Assembly: GCA_046349615.1 (NCBI GenBank)
Contig: JAXMBZ010000001.1
Span: 248,001 to 312,000, forward strand
Source: JADJNY01 sp046349615
GTDB lineage: Bacteria > Planctomycetota > UBA1135 > GCA-002686595
Reading direction: 5' to 3'
Length of the DNA: 64,000 bases
The position numbers and the translations under genes are program-made. Shown here in pieces: positions 50,568 through 59,658 of this stretch. Below the pieces are notes generated by a model. That model was given only the letters and a program-made list of their open reading frames with translations, ran no database searches and had not been told where the DNA came from. Every line of letters starts with the position of its first letter. The stretch's first letter is position 1.

Positions 50568-51323
50568 TCAGTTCTCGAGCTTCTTCCCGAGCTGCCACGC
50601 GAGGTGGTCGAGCTGGCGGCGCAGGCGGCCCACCTGGCCCTCGAGCTCGGCGATGCGTTTGTCCTGCGCCTCGACTTTCTCCTCGAGCGGGCCGACGCGC
50701 GGATCGCGCGCGGGAGCGGCGGGCGCGGACGTGTAGGCCGCCGCGGCGGGCGCCGAAGGTGCGTGCGGCGCGCTCGACGTCGTCGCGAGGCGGACGGGCG
50801 CGCTCGGCACGGCGTTCAACGGGTGCGCGTCGGGCGCGAGCTTCTGCGCGTAGCGTTCCGCGCGCGAACCGGGCGAAGGATCGAGGCGCACGACGAGCCC
50901 GCGCTCGAGCATCGGGCGCAGGAGCTCGTTCAGGCGCTCGAGCGAATCGCACGACGTCATGCGCGCGACGCGGCCGCGCAGCTCGCCCGGCTGCTGCGGC
51001 CCGCGCAGGAGGAGCTCGGCGAGCACCGCGACGTGCGGCGTGTCGAGTTCGAGCAGCGCGTTCGCGTTGTGGCGGTATTTCTCGACGCGGCTGCCCATCG
51101 GGTGCACCAAACCGACGAACCCGCGGCGGATGAGCTTCTGCAGGGCGACGTTCACCTCGCCCTCCATCACGTCGAGCACGGGGTCGCGGTTGTTCTTCTG
51201 GTTCGCGCCGAGCGTGAGCGAGTTCAGCGTCAGCGGGTAGCCGTCGGGCGTCGTGAGCTCCTTCTCGATCAGCACACCGAGCACGCGCGCTTCGAGAGGT
51301 TCGATCTGGATGTCGAGCGTCAT
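50568..51323 (-). CDS. YceH-family (DUF480) winged-helix protein
   Basis: 251 residues from the ATG at 51321-51323. Two winged-helix units of the YceH/DUF480 family cover residues 1-165: LEARVLGVLIEKELTTPDGY, NSLTLGANQKNNRDPVLD and ALLELDTPHVAVLAELLLRG, LRGRVARMTSCDSLERLNE. A Pro/Ala/Ser linker and a C-terminal coiled coil (EEKVEAQDKRIAELEGQVGR) follow; the standard protein also ends in a coil. The function of YceH is not established. It is convergent with the dioxygenase gene and divergent from the ClC channel gene. Confidence 0.92.
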   Translation of the reverse strand: MTLDIQIEPLEARVLGVLIEKELTTPDGYPLTLNSLTLGANQKNNRDPVLDVMEGEVNVALQKLIRRGFVGLVHPMGSRVEKYRHNANALLELDTPHVAVLAELLLRGPQQPGELRGRVARMTSCDSLERLNELLRPMLERGLVVRLDPSPGSRAERYAQKLAPDAHPLNAVPSAPVRLATTSSAPHAPSAPAAAAYTSAPAAPARDPRVGPLEEKVEAQDKRIAELEGQVGRLRRQLDHLAWQLGKKLEN

Positions 51324-51442
51324 GGAGCGCGGATTGTGCGGCGGGCGAGGGCGCGAGGCAATCGATGCGCGCGGAAGGGGTCGAGAAACTCTCCGGGCGC
51401 GCACGCCCCACGTTCCGTATCCTTGCGCGCTCTTCGCGCCGC

Positions 51443-53368
51443 ATGTCGACTCCGACGAACCCACCGCCGCCGCCGAACACCGGAGCTGCTCGCTCCTCCG
51501 GCGCGGGTGATTGGTTCGAGCGCCGTGCGCGTGCTGCGCTCGACTCGCTCTCGGGGGCGGATCCGGGGCGCGGAGTCCGCCAACTCGGCCGGGCGCTCCT
51601 CCATGCGGCGTTCGTCGGCGTGCTCGCGGGCTTCGCCGGAGCGCTGCTCGTCGCCGCGCTGGATCTCACCCAGCATTTCCTGCTCGAGGTCGCGGCGGGC
51701 TACTCGCCGCTGCGCGCCGCGGGCGAGGCCGACATCGGCTGGGGCGCGATCGGCACGTTCCGCCCGTGGGTGCTCGTGCTCGTGCCGACGCTCGGCGGGC
51801 TCGCGTGCGGTTGGATCACGCGCTGGGCGCCCGAAACGCGCGGCGGCGGAGCGGACGCCGCGTTGCGCGCGTACCACGAACAAGGCGGACGCGTGCCGCG
51901 GCGCGTGCTCTTCGTGAAGGCGCTCGCGTCGATCGCGACGCTCGGTTCGGGTGGATCCGGCGGCCGCGAAGGTCCGACGATGCAGATCGGGGCGTCGATC
52001 GGCTCGCTCGTCGGCGACGTGCTGCGCGTCGACGCGCGCGAGCGGCGTCTGCTCCTCGTCGCGGGCGTCGCCGCCGGCATCTCCGCGGTGTTTCGCACGC
52101 CGCTCGGCGCGGCGCTGCTCGCGGTCGAGGTGCTCTACCGCGACGACTTCGAGGCCGAAGCCGTCGTTCCCGCGTTGCTTTCGAGCGTGATGGCCTACGC
52201 GGTCGCGGTCGTGCTCGTGGGGCAGACGCGGCTCTTCGCCGTCGCGCCGAGCTACGCGTTCGTGCCCGCGCACCTGCCGCTCTTCGTGCTCCTCGCGCTG
52301 TGCATCACGCCCGCGGCGCGCGCGTTCCACGCGTTGATCGACGCGGTCGGAGGCGTGTCGCGCAAGCTCCCGCTGCCCGAGTGGACGCGCCCCGCGCTCG
52401 GCGGCCTCGTGCTCGGGCTCTTCGCGCTGCCGCTCGTCCACTACGTCGGCGTGCGCGCGGGACATCCGGGGCAGGGGCTCGGGATCCTCGGCGGTGGATA
52501 CGGCGTCGCGCAGCTCGCGATCCTCGGGGGCGACGCCCTGCCCATGTCGTGGGTCGCCGTCGAGCTCCTGCTGCTCCTGTGCGTCGCGAAAATCGTCGCG
52601 ACGTCGCTGACGATCGGGAGCGGCGGGAGCGCCGGCGATTTCGCGCCCTCGCTCGTGATCGGCGGCCTGCTCGGCGGCGCGTTCGGGTACGCGGCGCGCC
52701 TCGTGTTCCACGATCCGCGCATCGACCCCGGCGCATTCGCGCTCGTCGGGATGGGCACCTTCTACGGCGGCATCGCGCACGTGCCGCTGAGCTCGTTGAT
52801 CCTCGTCAGCGAGCTCGCGGGCAGCTACGACCTCCTCGTGCCGTCGATGCTCGCCGCGGGCGTCGCGTTCTTCACGCTGCGCCACACGAGCCTCTACCAC
52901 GCGCAGCCGGTCGACCGCTCGAGTTTGCGCTCGCGCGCGGCGCCGAAGGAAGCGGAGCGCGCGGCTGCGTTGAGCGTGCGTGAGCTGCTCCCGGCCGGAC
53001 TCGGCTTCGTGACGCTGCGCGCCGCGTCATCCGCCGCGGAAGCGCTGCGTGCGGCCGATGGCGCCGTCGCGCAGGACGTCTTCCCCGTGCTCGACGATCG
53101 AGGCACGCTCGTCGGCGTCGCGACGTCGTCCGCGCTGCGCCTCACGGCCGGGAGGAACGAACTCCACGCGCTCGTCACCGTCGAGGACTTGATGCAGGCG
53201 CCCGTCTCGGTGCGCGCGGACGATCGCCTCGACGCCGCGACGGCGCGGATGTCCTCGAGCGAGCTGAACGAGCTCCCCGTCATCGACGAACACGGCGCGA
53301 TCGTCGGGCTCCTGCGGGAGACCGACGTGTTGCGCGCGTGGCTCGCGACGCGTTCCGAGCACGCCTGA
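51443..53368 (+). CDS. ClC-type chloride channel/transporter with CBS pair
   Basis: 641 residues from the ATG at 51443. About 14 membrane helices. ClC selectivity motifs: GSGGSGGREGPTMQIGASIG (the GxxEGP element) and GSGGSAGDFAPSLVIGGLLG. Residues about 500-640 are two CBS domains (FPVLDDRGTLVGVATSSAL, LPVIDEHGAIVGLLRETDV), which often bind nucleotides and regulate gating. In the GKEGP element the Lys is Arg but the gating Glu is kept, so the proton-coupled or fast-gated mechanism may be retained. Transports Cl- and related anions. It precedes the CPA2 antiporter by 124 bp on the same strand and may share its control. Confidence 0.93.
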   Translation: MSTPTNPPPPPNTGAARSSGAGDWFERRARAALDSLSGADPGRGVRQLGRALLHAAFVGVLAGFAGALLVAALDLTQHFLLEVAAGYSPLRAAGEADIGWGAIGTFRPWVLVLVPTLGGLACGWITRWAPETRGGGADAALRAYHEQGGRVPRRVLFVKALASIATLGSGGSGGREGPTMQIGASIGSLVGDVLRVDARERRLLLVAGVAAGISAVFRTPLGAALLAVEVLYRDDFEAEAVVPALLSSVMAYAVAVVLVGQTRLFAVAPSYAFVPAHLPLFVLLALCITPAARAFHALIDAVGGVSRKLPLPEWTRPALGGLVLGLFALPLVHYVGVRAGHPGQGLGILGGGYGVAQLAILGGDALPMSWVAVELLLLLCVAKIVATSLTIGSGGSAGDFAPSLVIGGLLGGAFGYAARLVFHDPRIDPGAFALVGMGTFYGGIAHVPLSSLILVSELAGSYDLLVPSMLAAGVAFFTLRHTSLYHAQPVDRSSLRSRAAPKEAERAAALSVRELLPAGLGFVTLRAASSAAEALRAADGAVAQDVFPVLDDRGTLVGVATSSALRLTAGRNELHALVTVEDLMQAPVSVRADDRLDAATARMSSSELNELPVIDEHGAIVGLLRETDVLRAWLATRSEHA

Positions 53369-53491
53369 GCCCGAAAAAAGTCCGCGCTGCGGGGATGCAG
53401 GACCACGAGGGGTTCGTTAGGGTCGGGCCCACGCCGGTCCGGTCACACGCGAACTCTCGCCGTCTCGTGTCGTCGCTCCGGAACCGACGGC

Positions 53492-54697
53492 ATGAGCCCC
53501 GATCTCTCGTACGTCCTCCTGCTCTTCGGCCTCTTCGTGGTGCCCAGGCTGCTCGTGCGCCTGCGCATCCCGAGCGCGGTCACGAGCCTGGCCCTCGGCG
53601 CGTTCGCCGCGCGCTTCGGCTGGTTCACGGAAGACGCGACGGTGACCCTGCTCAGCACGTTCGGGATCGTCGCCCTGTTCCTCTCCGCCGGGCTCGAGCT
53701 CGACCTGCACGAACTGCGGCGCGCCGCGGGGCTGCTCGCGGTGCACCTCGCGCTGCTGCTCGTCGGCGTGTTCGCGGTCGCGTGGGGCCTCGGCGCCTGG
53801 CTCGCGCTCGACCTGCGGCCGGCGTTGATCGCGGCGCTCGCGCTCTTGTCGCCGTCGACGGGCTTCATCCTCGATTCGCTGCCGAGCTGGGACTTCACGC
53901 CGCGCGAGGCCGCGTGGGTGCGGTCCAAGGCGCTCGCAGCGGAGCTCCTCGCGCTCGCCGCCCTGTTCGGCGCGACGCAGTCGACCTCGGCGCAGCAGTT
54001 CACGACGTCGACGCTCTGCCTCGTCGGCCTGGTCGTCGCGATCCCGCCGCTCTTCCGCTTCTTCGCCGCGCACATCGCGCCGCACGCGCCGCGGACGGAG
54101 TTCGCGTTCCTGCTGATGACCGCGGTCGTGTGCGCGTTCGTGACGCGCAAGCTCGGCGTGTACTACCTCGTCGGCGCGTTCCTCGTCGGGCTCGCGGCGC
54201 GGCGCTTCCGTGAGCGGCTGCCGGACCTCTCGTCGCAGCGCATCCTGCACGCGGTGGAGGACTTCGGGATGGTGTTCGCGCCGTTCTACTTCTTCCACGC
54301 TGGGCTGCACCTGCGCGCGGAGGAGCTCGGCGTCGACGCCGTGCTCGCCGCACTCGCGTTCCTCGTCGTGCTCGCGCCGTTGCGCGTCGCGCAGGTCGCC
54401 GTGCTCCAGCGCGCGTTCCTCGGCGAGAGCATGCGAAAGGGCGCGCGCCTCGGCGTCGCAACGCTGCCGACGCTCGTGTTCGCGCTCGTTCTCACGGGGA
54501 TCCTGCGCGAGTCGTTCACCGTGCCCGAGCCGCTGCTCGGAGGCATCGTGCTCTACACGCTCGTCGTGACGTTGCTGCCGGGGTTCCTCGTCGCGCGCTC
54601 ACGCGGCGTGGGCGCGCCGAGCGATGGAGAGCGCGGAGACGAAGCCGCTGAGGCGGTTCCCTCGTCCGTGGCGTTGGAAGGAGGGTCGCACGCATGA
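53492..54697 (+). CDS. CPA2-family cation/proton antiporter (Kef-like membrane part)
   Basis: 401 residues with 11-12 predicted membrane helices, no RCK/TrkA-N domain. Key segments: VPRLLVRLRIPSAVTSLALG, TFGIVALFLSAGLELDLHEL, ALLSPSTGFILDSLPSW (carboxylate-containing transport site), VYYLVGAFLVGLAARRFRE, MVFAPFYFFHAGLHLRA. The lack of a C-terminal nucleotide sensor makes it a short CPA2 member, like KefB/NhaS3-type cores. It exchanges K+ or Na+ for H+. It is the first gene of a coupled three-gene operon: its stop overlaps the GH15 start (ATGA), followed by the trehalose synthesis fusion. Confidence 0.87.
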   Translation: MSPDLSYVLLLFGLFVVPRLLVRLRIPSAVTSLALGAFAARFGWFTEDATVTLLSTFGIVALFLSAGLELDLHELRRAAGLLAVHLALLLVGVFAVAWGLGAWLALDLRPALIAALALLSPSTGFILDSLPSWDFTPREAAWVRSKALAAELLALAALFGATQSTSAQQFTTSTLCLVGLVVAIPPLFRFFAAHIAPHAPRTEFAFLLMTAVVCAFVTRKLGVYYLVGAFLVGLAARRFRERLPDLSSQRILHAVEDFGMVFAPFYFFHAGLHLRAEELGVDAVLAALAFLVVLAPLRVAQVAVLQRAFLGESMRKGARLGVATLPTLVFALVLTGILRESFTVPEPLLGGIVLYTLVVTLLPGFLVARSRGVGAPSDGERGDEAAEAVPSSVALEGGSHA

Positions 54698-56502
54698 ACC
54701 GGGGGAAGGACGACATCCCGCGCCTCGAGCACGGCGCGATCGGGAACGGACGCGTGCTCGCGCTCGTCGATCCGTCGAGCGCGATCGACTGGCTCTGCAT
54801 GCCGCGTTTCGACTCGCCGAGCGTGTTCGCGCGCCTGCTCGACCGCTCCCGCGGCGGCACGTTCCAGTTCCTGTCGCGCGGCGCCGAGCTCGAGGGCAAG
54901 TGCGCGTACCTGCCGAACACGAACGTCGTGCAGACGAGCTTCCAGACCCCCGACGGCGCGTTCGACGTCGTCGACTTCGCGCCGCGGATCCCGCGCGGCC
55001 TCGACGTCGACGTGCCGATCGAGATCGTGCGGCTCGTGCTGCCGCGCGCGGGGTCGCCGGTACTCGAGGTCGACTTCGATCCGCGTCCCGACTACGCGCG
55101 CTCGCGCGTCGAGCTCGTCCAGGCCGCGCACGGCGTCGACGTGCTCGGCGGCGGGCCGCCGCTGACGCTCTTCTCGAACCTGCCCGCGCCGTACGTGCTC
55201 GAGCGTCGCGGCTTCGTGCTCGCCGAACCGCTCTACTTCGTGCTGACGCACGGCCGTCGCGCGGAAGTCCCGACGCTCGCGAGCGTGCGTCACGACCTCG
55301 ACCGCACCGTCGCGGGCTGGCGCGCGTGGGCGAAGACGTGCGCGCTTCCGATGTTCGCGCCGGAGGAGGTGCTGCGCTCCGCGCTGTGCTTGAAGCTCCA
55401 CGCGTACCACGACACGGGCGCGATCATCGCGGCGGCGACCACGAGCGTTCCCGAAGCTCTCGGCACCGAGCGAACGTGGGACTATCGCTACTGCTGGCTG
55501 CGCGACGCCGCGTTCGTCGTCGAGGCGTTGCGGCGGCTCTCGTATCTGCACGAGGGCGAGCGATTCATGCGCTACCTGCGGGACGTCGTCGAGGGCGGAC
55601 CGCTGCAGCCGCTCTACGGCATCGGCGGCGAGCGCGACCTCGCGGAGCACACGCTCGACCACCTCGCCGGGTTCGCGGGCGCGCGTCCCGTGCGCATCGG
55701 CAACGCGGCGGCGCTCCAGGTGCAGAACGACTTGATGGGGGAGGTCGTCCTCTGTTTGGAGACGCTGCTCTCCGATCCGCGGATCGTGCACGACGACCCG
55801 CGCTCGTTCTTCCCGACGATCCGCAAGCTCGTCGAGCAGGCGCTCGCGGTCGCGCGCGAGCCCGACACCGGCATCTGGGAGTACCGCGCGCAGCCCCGGC
55901 CCTACACCTTCTCGCGGGCGATGTGCTGGGCGGCCGCGTACCGCGGCGCAGTGATCGCTCGGCGCTTCGGCGAGCACGAGCTCGCGGAGCGCTGGTCGCG
56001 CGAGGCCGCGCTCCTCCGCGACGAGGTCCTCGAGCAGGGCTACAGCAGCGAACTCGGCTTCTTCACGCAGTCGCTCGGCGGTCGCAACCCCGACGCTTCG
56101 AACCTGTTGCTCCCGGCGCTCGGTCTGCTCGATGCGCGCGATCCACGCTTCGTGTCGACGGTCGACGCGTACGCCGAGCGCCTCGTCGTGAACGGGATGA
56201 TGTTGCGTTATCGCCACGACGACGACTTCGGTGCGACGACGAGCGCGTTCACGATCTGCTCGTTCTGGTGGGCCGAAGCGCTCGCGCTCATGGGGCGTCT
56301 CGACGACGCGATCGAGGTGTTCCAGCGCGTCGTCGCGCATCGAAATCCGCTCGGCCTCTTCTCGGAGGACGTCGACCCCACCACGGGACGCCTGCTCGGC
56401 AACTTCCCGCAGGCGTACACGCACGTCGGCCTCGTCCACGCGGCCGCGACGATCGGAGAACTCCTCGACGCACGCGATGGGCGCGTGCGGGCTTGGGCCT
56501 GA
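54694..56502 (+). CDS. Glycoside hydrolase family 15 glucosidase/trehalase
   Basis: 602 residues. The N-terminal beta domain is followed by the (alpha/alpha)6 barrel. GH15 landmarks: IGNGRVLALVDPSSAIDWLC, ERTWDYRYCWLRDAAFVVEA, GIWEYRAQPRPYTFSRAM with a candidate general acid Glu, and FTICSFWWAEALALMGRLD. Members hydrolyse alpha-1,4-glucans or trehalose. The start overlaps the antiporter stop and the stop is 1 bp before the trehalose-phosphate synthase start, so transport, breakdown and synthesis are coupled. In that context trehalase is favoured over glucoamylase. No signal peptide is visible, so it should be cytosolic. Confidence 0.9.
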   Translation: MNRGKDDIPRLEHGAIGNGRVLALVDPSSAIDWLCMPRFDSPSVFARLLDRSRGGTFQFLSRGAELEGKCAYLPNTNVVQTSFQTPDGAFDVVDFAPRIPRGLDVDVPIEIVRLVLPRAGSPVLEVDFDPRPDYARSRVELVQAAHGVDVLGGGPPLTLFSNLPAPYVLERRGFVLAEPLYFVLTHGRRAEVPTLASVRHDLDRTVAGWRAWAKTCALPMFAPEEVLRSALCLKLHAYHDTGAIIAAATTSVPEALGTERTWDYRYCWLRDAAFVVEALRRLSYLHEGERFMRYLRDVVEGGPLQPLYGIGGERDLAEHTLDHLAGFAGARPVRIGNAAALQVQNDLMGEVVLCLETLLSDPRIVHDDPRSFFPTIRKLVEQALAVAREPDTGIWEYRAQPRPYTFSRAMCWAAAYRGAVIARRFGEHELAERWSREAALLRDEVLEQGYSSELGFFTQSLGGRNPDASNLLLPALGLLDARDPRFVSTVDAYAERLVVNGMMLRYRHDDDFGATTSAFTICSFWWAEALALMGRLDDAIEVFQRVVAHRNPLGLFSEDVDPTTGRLLGNFPQAYTHVGLVHAAATIGELLDARDGRVRAWA

Positions 56503-56503
56503 C

Positions 56504-58708
56504 ATGCAGCGCATCCTCCTCGTATCGAATCGTCTGCCCGTGACCGCCTCGGTCGTCGACGGGCGCGTCGTCGTGAAGCGCTCGCTCGGCGGGCTCGCGA
56601 CGGGCCTCGCGGGCCCGTTCGAGCGCACGGGCGGACTCTGGATCGGCTGGCCGGGCGCGCTCGACGGCGCGGAGCCCGAGCAACGCGACGCGATCCTCCG
56701 CGAGCTGCGCGCGCAACGCTACGTGCCCGTCGAACTCACGCCCGCCGAGCACGCGGGTTTCTACGAGGGCTTCTCGAACGGCGTGCTCTGGCCGCTCTTC
56801 CATTACATGCTCGGCCACGTCGGGCATGCGTCGAGCGATTGGGAGGCCTACGTCGCGGTGAACCGCCGGTACGCGGAGCTCGCCGCGGAAGCGTGGCGGC
56901 CCGGCGACGTGGTGTGGGTGCACGACTACCAGCTCCTGCTCGTGCCGGGCTTCCTGCGAGAGCTGCGTCCCGAGGCGCGGATCGGCTTCTTCCTCCACAT
57001 CCCGTTCCCGTCGAGCGCGGTGTTCCGCGGGCTGCCGCACGCGCGCGACGTGCTGATCGGGATGCTGGGCGCGGACCTGATCGGGTTCCACACGGCGTCC
57101 TACCTGCGGCACTTCGCCGGCGCGGTGCTGCGCCTCTCCGGCGCGGCGACCGAAGTCGACCGCATCGCGTGGAACGGACGCGAGGTCCACGTCGGGACGT
57201 TCCCGATGGGCGTGGACGCGGCGCGCTTCGACGCGCTCGCGCGTTCGGATCAGGTCGAAGCGAAGGTGCGCTCGCTGCGCGCGCGTCACGGCGAGCAGCT
57301 CCTCGTCGGCATCGACCGCCTCGACTACACGAAGGGCCTCCCGCGACGCCTTCGAGCGTTCGAGCGCATGCTCGAGCTCCATCCCGAGCTGCACGAACGC
57401 GTGCGCCTGATCCAAGTCGCGGTTCCGTCGCGCGGCGGCGTCGGCGCGTACCAGGAACTGCGCGAACGCGTCGACGGGCTGGTCGGACGCATCAACGGCG
57501 CCTACGGCACGCCGAGCTGGACGCCGGTGAGCTATCTCCAGCGCGGCGTCGATGCGGCCGGCGTCGCGGCGCTCTGTCGCGCCGCGGATGTCGCGCTCGT
57601 GACGCCGATCCGCGACGGGATGAACCTGGTGGCGAAGGAGTTCGTCGCCGCGCGCCACGACGAGGACGGCGTGCTCGTGCTCAGTGAACTCGCGGGCGCG
57701 GCGCAGGAGCTCGGTGAGGCGCTCGTCGTCAATCCGTACGACGTCGACGGGACCGCTGAGGTGTTCTACCGAGCGCTCCACCTGCAGCCAGAAGATCGCC
57801 GCGAACGGATGCGGGCGATGCGCGAGCGAGTCTTCACGCACGACGTCCACCGTTGGGCCGAGGAGTTCCTGACCCGGCTCGACGCGTGTGGAGCGAACGA
57901 GTCCAAGACGGAACCCGCGTCCGACGTCGACGCGGCGCGCGCGCGGATCACGGATGCGCGCGAGCTCGTGCTCTTGCTCGACTACGACGGCACGCTGCGC
58001 GACTTCGAGCTCGAGCCCCGCCGGGCGGCGCCGGATCGCGAGCTGCTCGAGCTGCTCCGCGCACTCGGCGGGCGCCCCGGCACCCGCGTCCACATCGTCA
58101 GCGGTCGGCCGCGCGTCGACCTCGACCGATGGTTCGCGGGGCTCTCGGCCGGGCTCCACGCGGAGCACGGGCTCTGGTCGCGTTTCCCCGGTGAATTGTG
58201 GGCGCGCGCACGCTTCGCGGTGCCGCGGCGTTTCGAGCGCGTCGCTGCGCTGCTCGGTGAGTACGCGGAGCGCGTTCGCGGTGCGTTCGTCGAGACGAAG
58301 GACGTGACGCTCGCGTTCCACTGGCGCGCCGCGGCGCTCGAATTCGGCGCACGCCAGGTGAACGAACTCCGCCAGCACCTCGCCGAGGTCTGCTCAGGGC
58401 TCGGGCTCCAGGTCCTGGTCGGGGACCGAGTGCTCGAGGTGCGTCCGGCGGGGCTGAGCAAGGCGCTCGCCGCCGATCGCATCGCGGCGCGCTCGTCCAA
58501 CGACGCGTTCTTCGTCGCGCTCGGCGACGACCGCACGGACGAGGACCTCTTCGCTGCGCTGCCCGAACGCGGTCTCTGTGTGCGCATCGGCCGCGGAGGC
58601 CCGACGCGCGCCGCGCTGCGCCTGAACGACGTCGAGCAGGCCCGCGCGTTCTTGCGGAGCCTGCTCGACGGGGACGAGCGCGAACCGTTCCTCGCTACTT
58701 CGCCTTGA
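56504..58708 (+). CDS. Bifunctional trehalose-6-phosphate synthase/phosphatase
   Basis: 734 residues from the ATG at 56504. Residues 1-460 are the GT20 synthase: VSNRLPVTASVVDGRVVV, WVHDYQLLLVPGFLRELR, GIDRLDYTKGLPRRLRAF and NLVAKEFVAARHDEDGVLVL. Residues about 480-734 are a HAD phosphatase with D493-x-D495 (LLDYDGTLRDFELEP), HIVSGRP and GDDRTDEDLFAAL. The fusion makes trehalose from UDP-glucose and glucose-6-phosphate in two steps. Its 3' end overlaps the convergent etfA gene by 14 bp. Trehalose serves as compatible solute, which fits with the K+ antiporter in the same operon. Confidence 0.95.
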   Translation: MQRILLVSNRLPVTASVVDGRVVVKRSLGGLATGLAGPFERTGGLWIGWPGALDGAEPEQRDAILRELRAQRYVPVELTPAEHAGFYEGFSNGVLWPLFHYMLGHVGHASSDWEAYVAVNRRYAELAAEAWRPGDVVWVHDYQLLLVPGFLRELRPEARIGFFLHIPFPSSAVFRGLPHARDVLIGMLGADLIGFHTASYLRHFAGAVLRLSGAATEVDRIAWNGREVHVGTFPMGVDAARFDALARSDQVEAKVRSLRARHGEQLLVGIDRLDYTKGLPRRLRAFERMLELHPELHERVRLIQVAVPSRGGVGAYQELRERVDGLVGRINGAYGTPSWTPVSYLQRGVDAAGVAALCRAADVALVTPIRDGMNLVAKEFVAARHDEDGVLVLSELAGAAQELGEALVVNPYDVDGTAEVFYRALHLQPEDRRERMRAMRERVFTHDVHRWAEEFLTRLDACGANESKTEPASDVDAARARITDARELVLLLDYDGTLRDFELEPRRAAPDRELLELLRALGGRPGTRVHIVSGRPRVDLDRWFAGLSAGLHAEHGLWSRFPGELWARARFAVPRRFERVAALLGEYAERVRGAFVETKDVTLAFHWRAAALEFGARQVNELRQHLAEVCSGLGLQVLVGDRVLEVRPAGLSKALAADRIAARSSNDAFFVALGDDRTDEDLFAALPERGLCVRIGRGGPTRAALRLNDVEQARAFLRSLLDGDEREPFLATSP

Positions 58709-59648
58709 GCTCCTTCACCGCCTTGGTGAGCGCGGGGAGCACCTCCATCGCGTCGCCGACGATGCCGTAGTCGGCGACCTTGAAGATCGGCGCCTCGGGG
58801 TCCTTGTTGATCGCGACGATCACCTTCGACGTGCGCATGCCCGCGAGGTGTTGGATCGCGCCGCTGATGCCGATCGCGACGTAGAGCTGCGGTGCGACGG
58901 TCTTGCCCGTCTGGCCGACCTGCTCGCCGTGCGGGCGCCAGCCCGAGTCGACGACCGCGCGCGACGCGCCGGTCGCGGCGTTGCCGAACGCGGCGGCGAG
59001 GTCCTCGATCAGGCCCCAGTTCTCGGGGCCCTTCATGCCGCGGCCGCCCGAGACGACGACGGGCGCTTCCTTCACGTCGAGCTTGCCGCCCTTCTTCGCC
59101 TCGATCGACGCGACGACGGCCTTGCCGTCGGTCGACGCGACCTTCTCGACGATCTCGGCCGCGCCGCCGCCGTCCTGCGCGGCGAACGCGTTGGGACGCG
59201 TCGTCGCGACGAAGACGGAGCCGCTCGAGCCGACGTTGGCGATCGCCTTGCCGGCGAGCCACGGCCGCGTCACCGCGAACGTGCCGCCGTTGTTCGTCAG
59301 CGCCGTGACGTCGGAGAGGATCGTGACGTCGAGCAACGCGGCGACGCGCGGCGCGACGTCCTTGCCGGTCGCGGTCGCGGCGGCGAGGAAGGCCTTGGCG
59401 CCGAGTTCCTTCACGACCCCCGCGCAGTCGCGCGCGACCGCGTCGGGGCTGTGCTGCGCGGCGCCGGTGAGGCAGACGACCTTGCCCGCGCCGTGCTTGC
59501 CGAGCGCGGCGGCGGCGGTCGCGGCGCCCGCACCCGAGACGACGGCGACGACGCTGCCGCCCGCGGAGCGCGCAGCGCCGATGCACTCGAGGCTCGCGCG
59601 GACCGGTTGACCGGAATTCTGTTCGACGTAGACGACGATCGTGGTCAT
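58695..59648 (-). CDS. etfA: Electron transfer flavoprotein alpha subunit
   Basis: 317 residues. C-terminal FAD-binding motif is complete: VVVSGGRGMKGPENWGLI, GWRPHGEQVGQTGKTVAP, YVAIGISGAIQHLAGMRTSK, IVAINKDPEAPIFKVADYGI. The N-terminal half is the usual Rossmann-like domain. With EtfB (10 bp upstream) it forms the heterodimer that takes electrons from acyl-CoA and other dehydrogenases and passes them to ETF:quinone oxidoreductase, which is not in this window. It is convergent with the trehalose gene and shares its last 14 bp with it. Confidence 0.97.
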   Translation of the reverse strand: MTTIVVYVEQNSGQPVRASLECIGAARSAGGSVVAVVSGAGAATAAAALGKHGAGKVVCLTGAAQHSPDAVARDCAGVVKELGAKAFLAAATATGKDVAPRVAALLDVTILSDVTALTNNGGTFAVTRPWLAGKAIANVGSSGSVFVATTRPNAFAAQDGGGAAEIVEKVASTDGKAVVASIEAKKGGKLDVKEAPVVVSGGRGMKGPENWGLIEDLAAAFGNAATGASRAVVDSGWRPHGEQVGQTGKTVAPQLYVAIGISGAIQHLAGMRTSKVIVAINKDPEAPIFKVADYGIVGDAMEVLPALTKAVKELKAK

Positions 59649-59658
59649 GGGGTGTACC

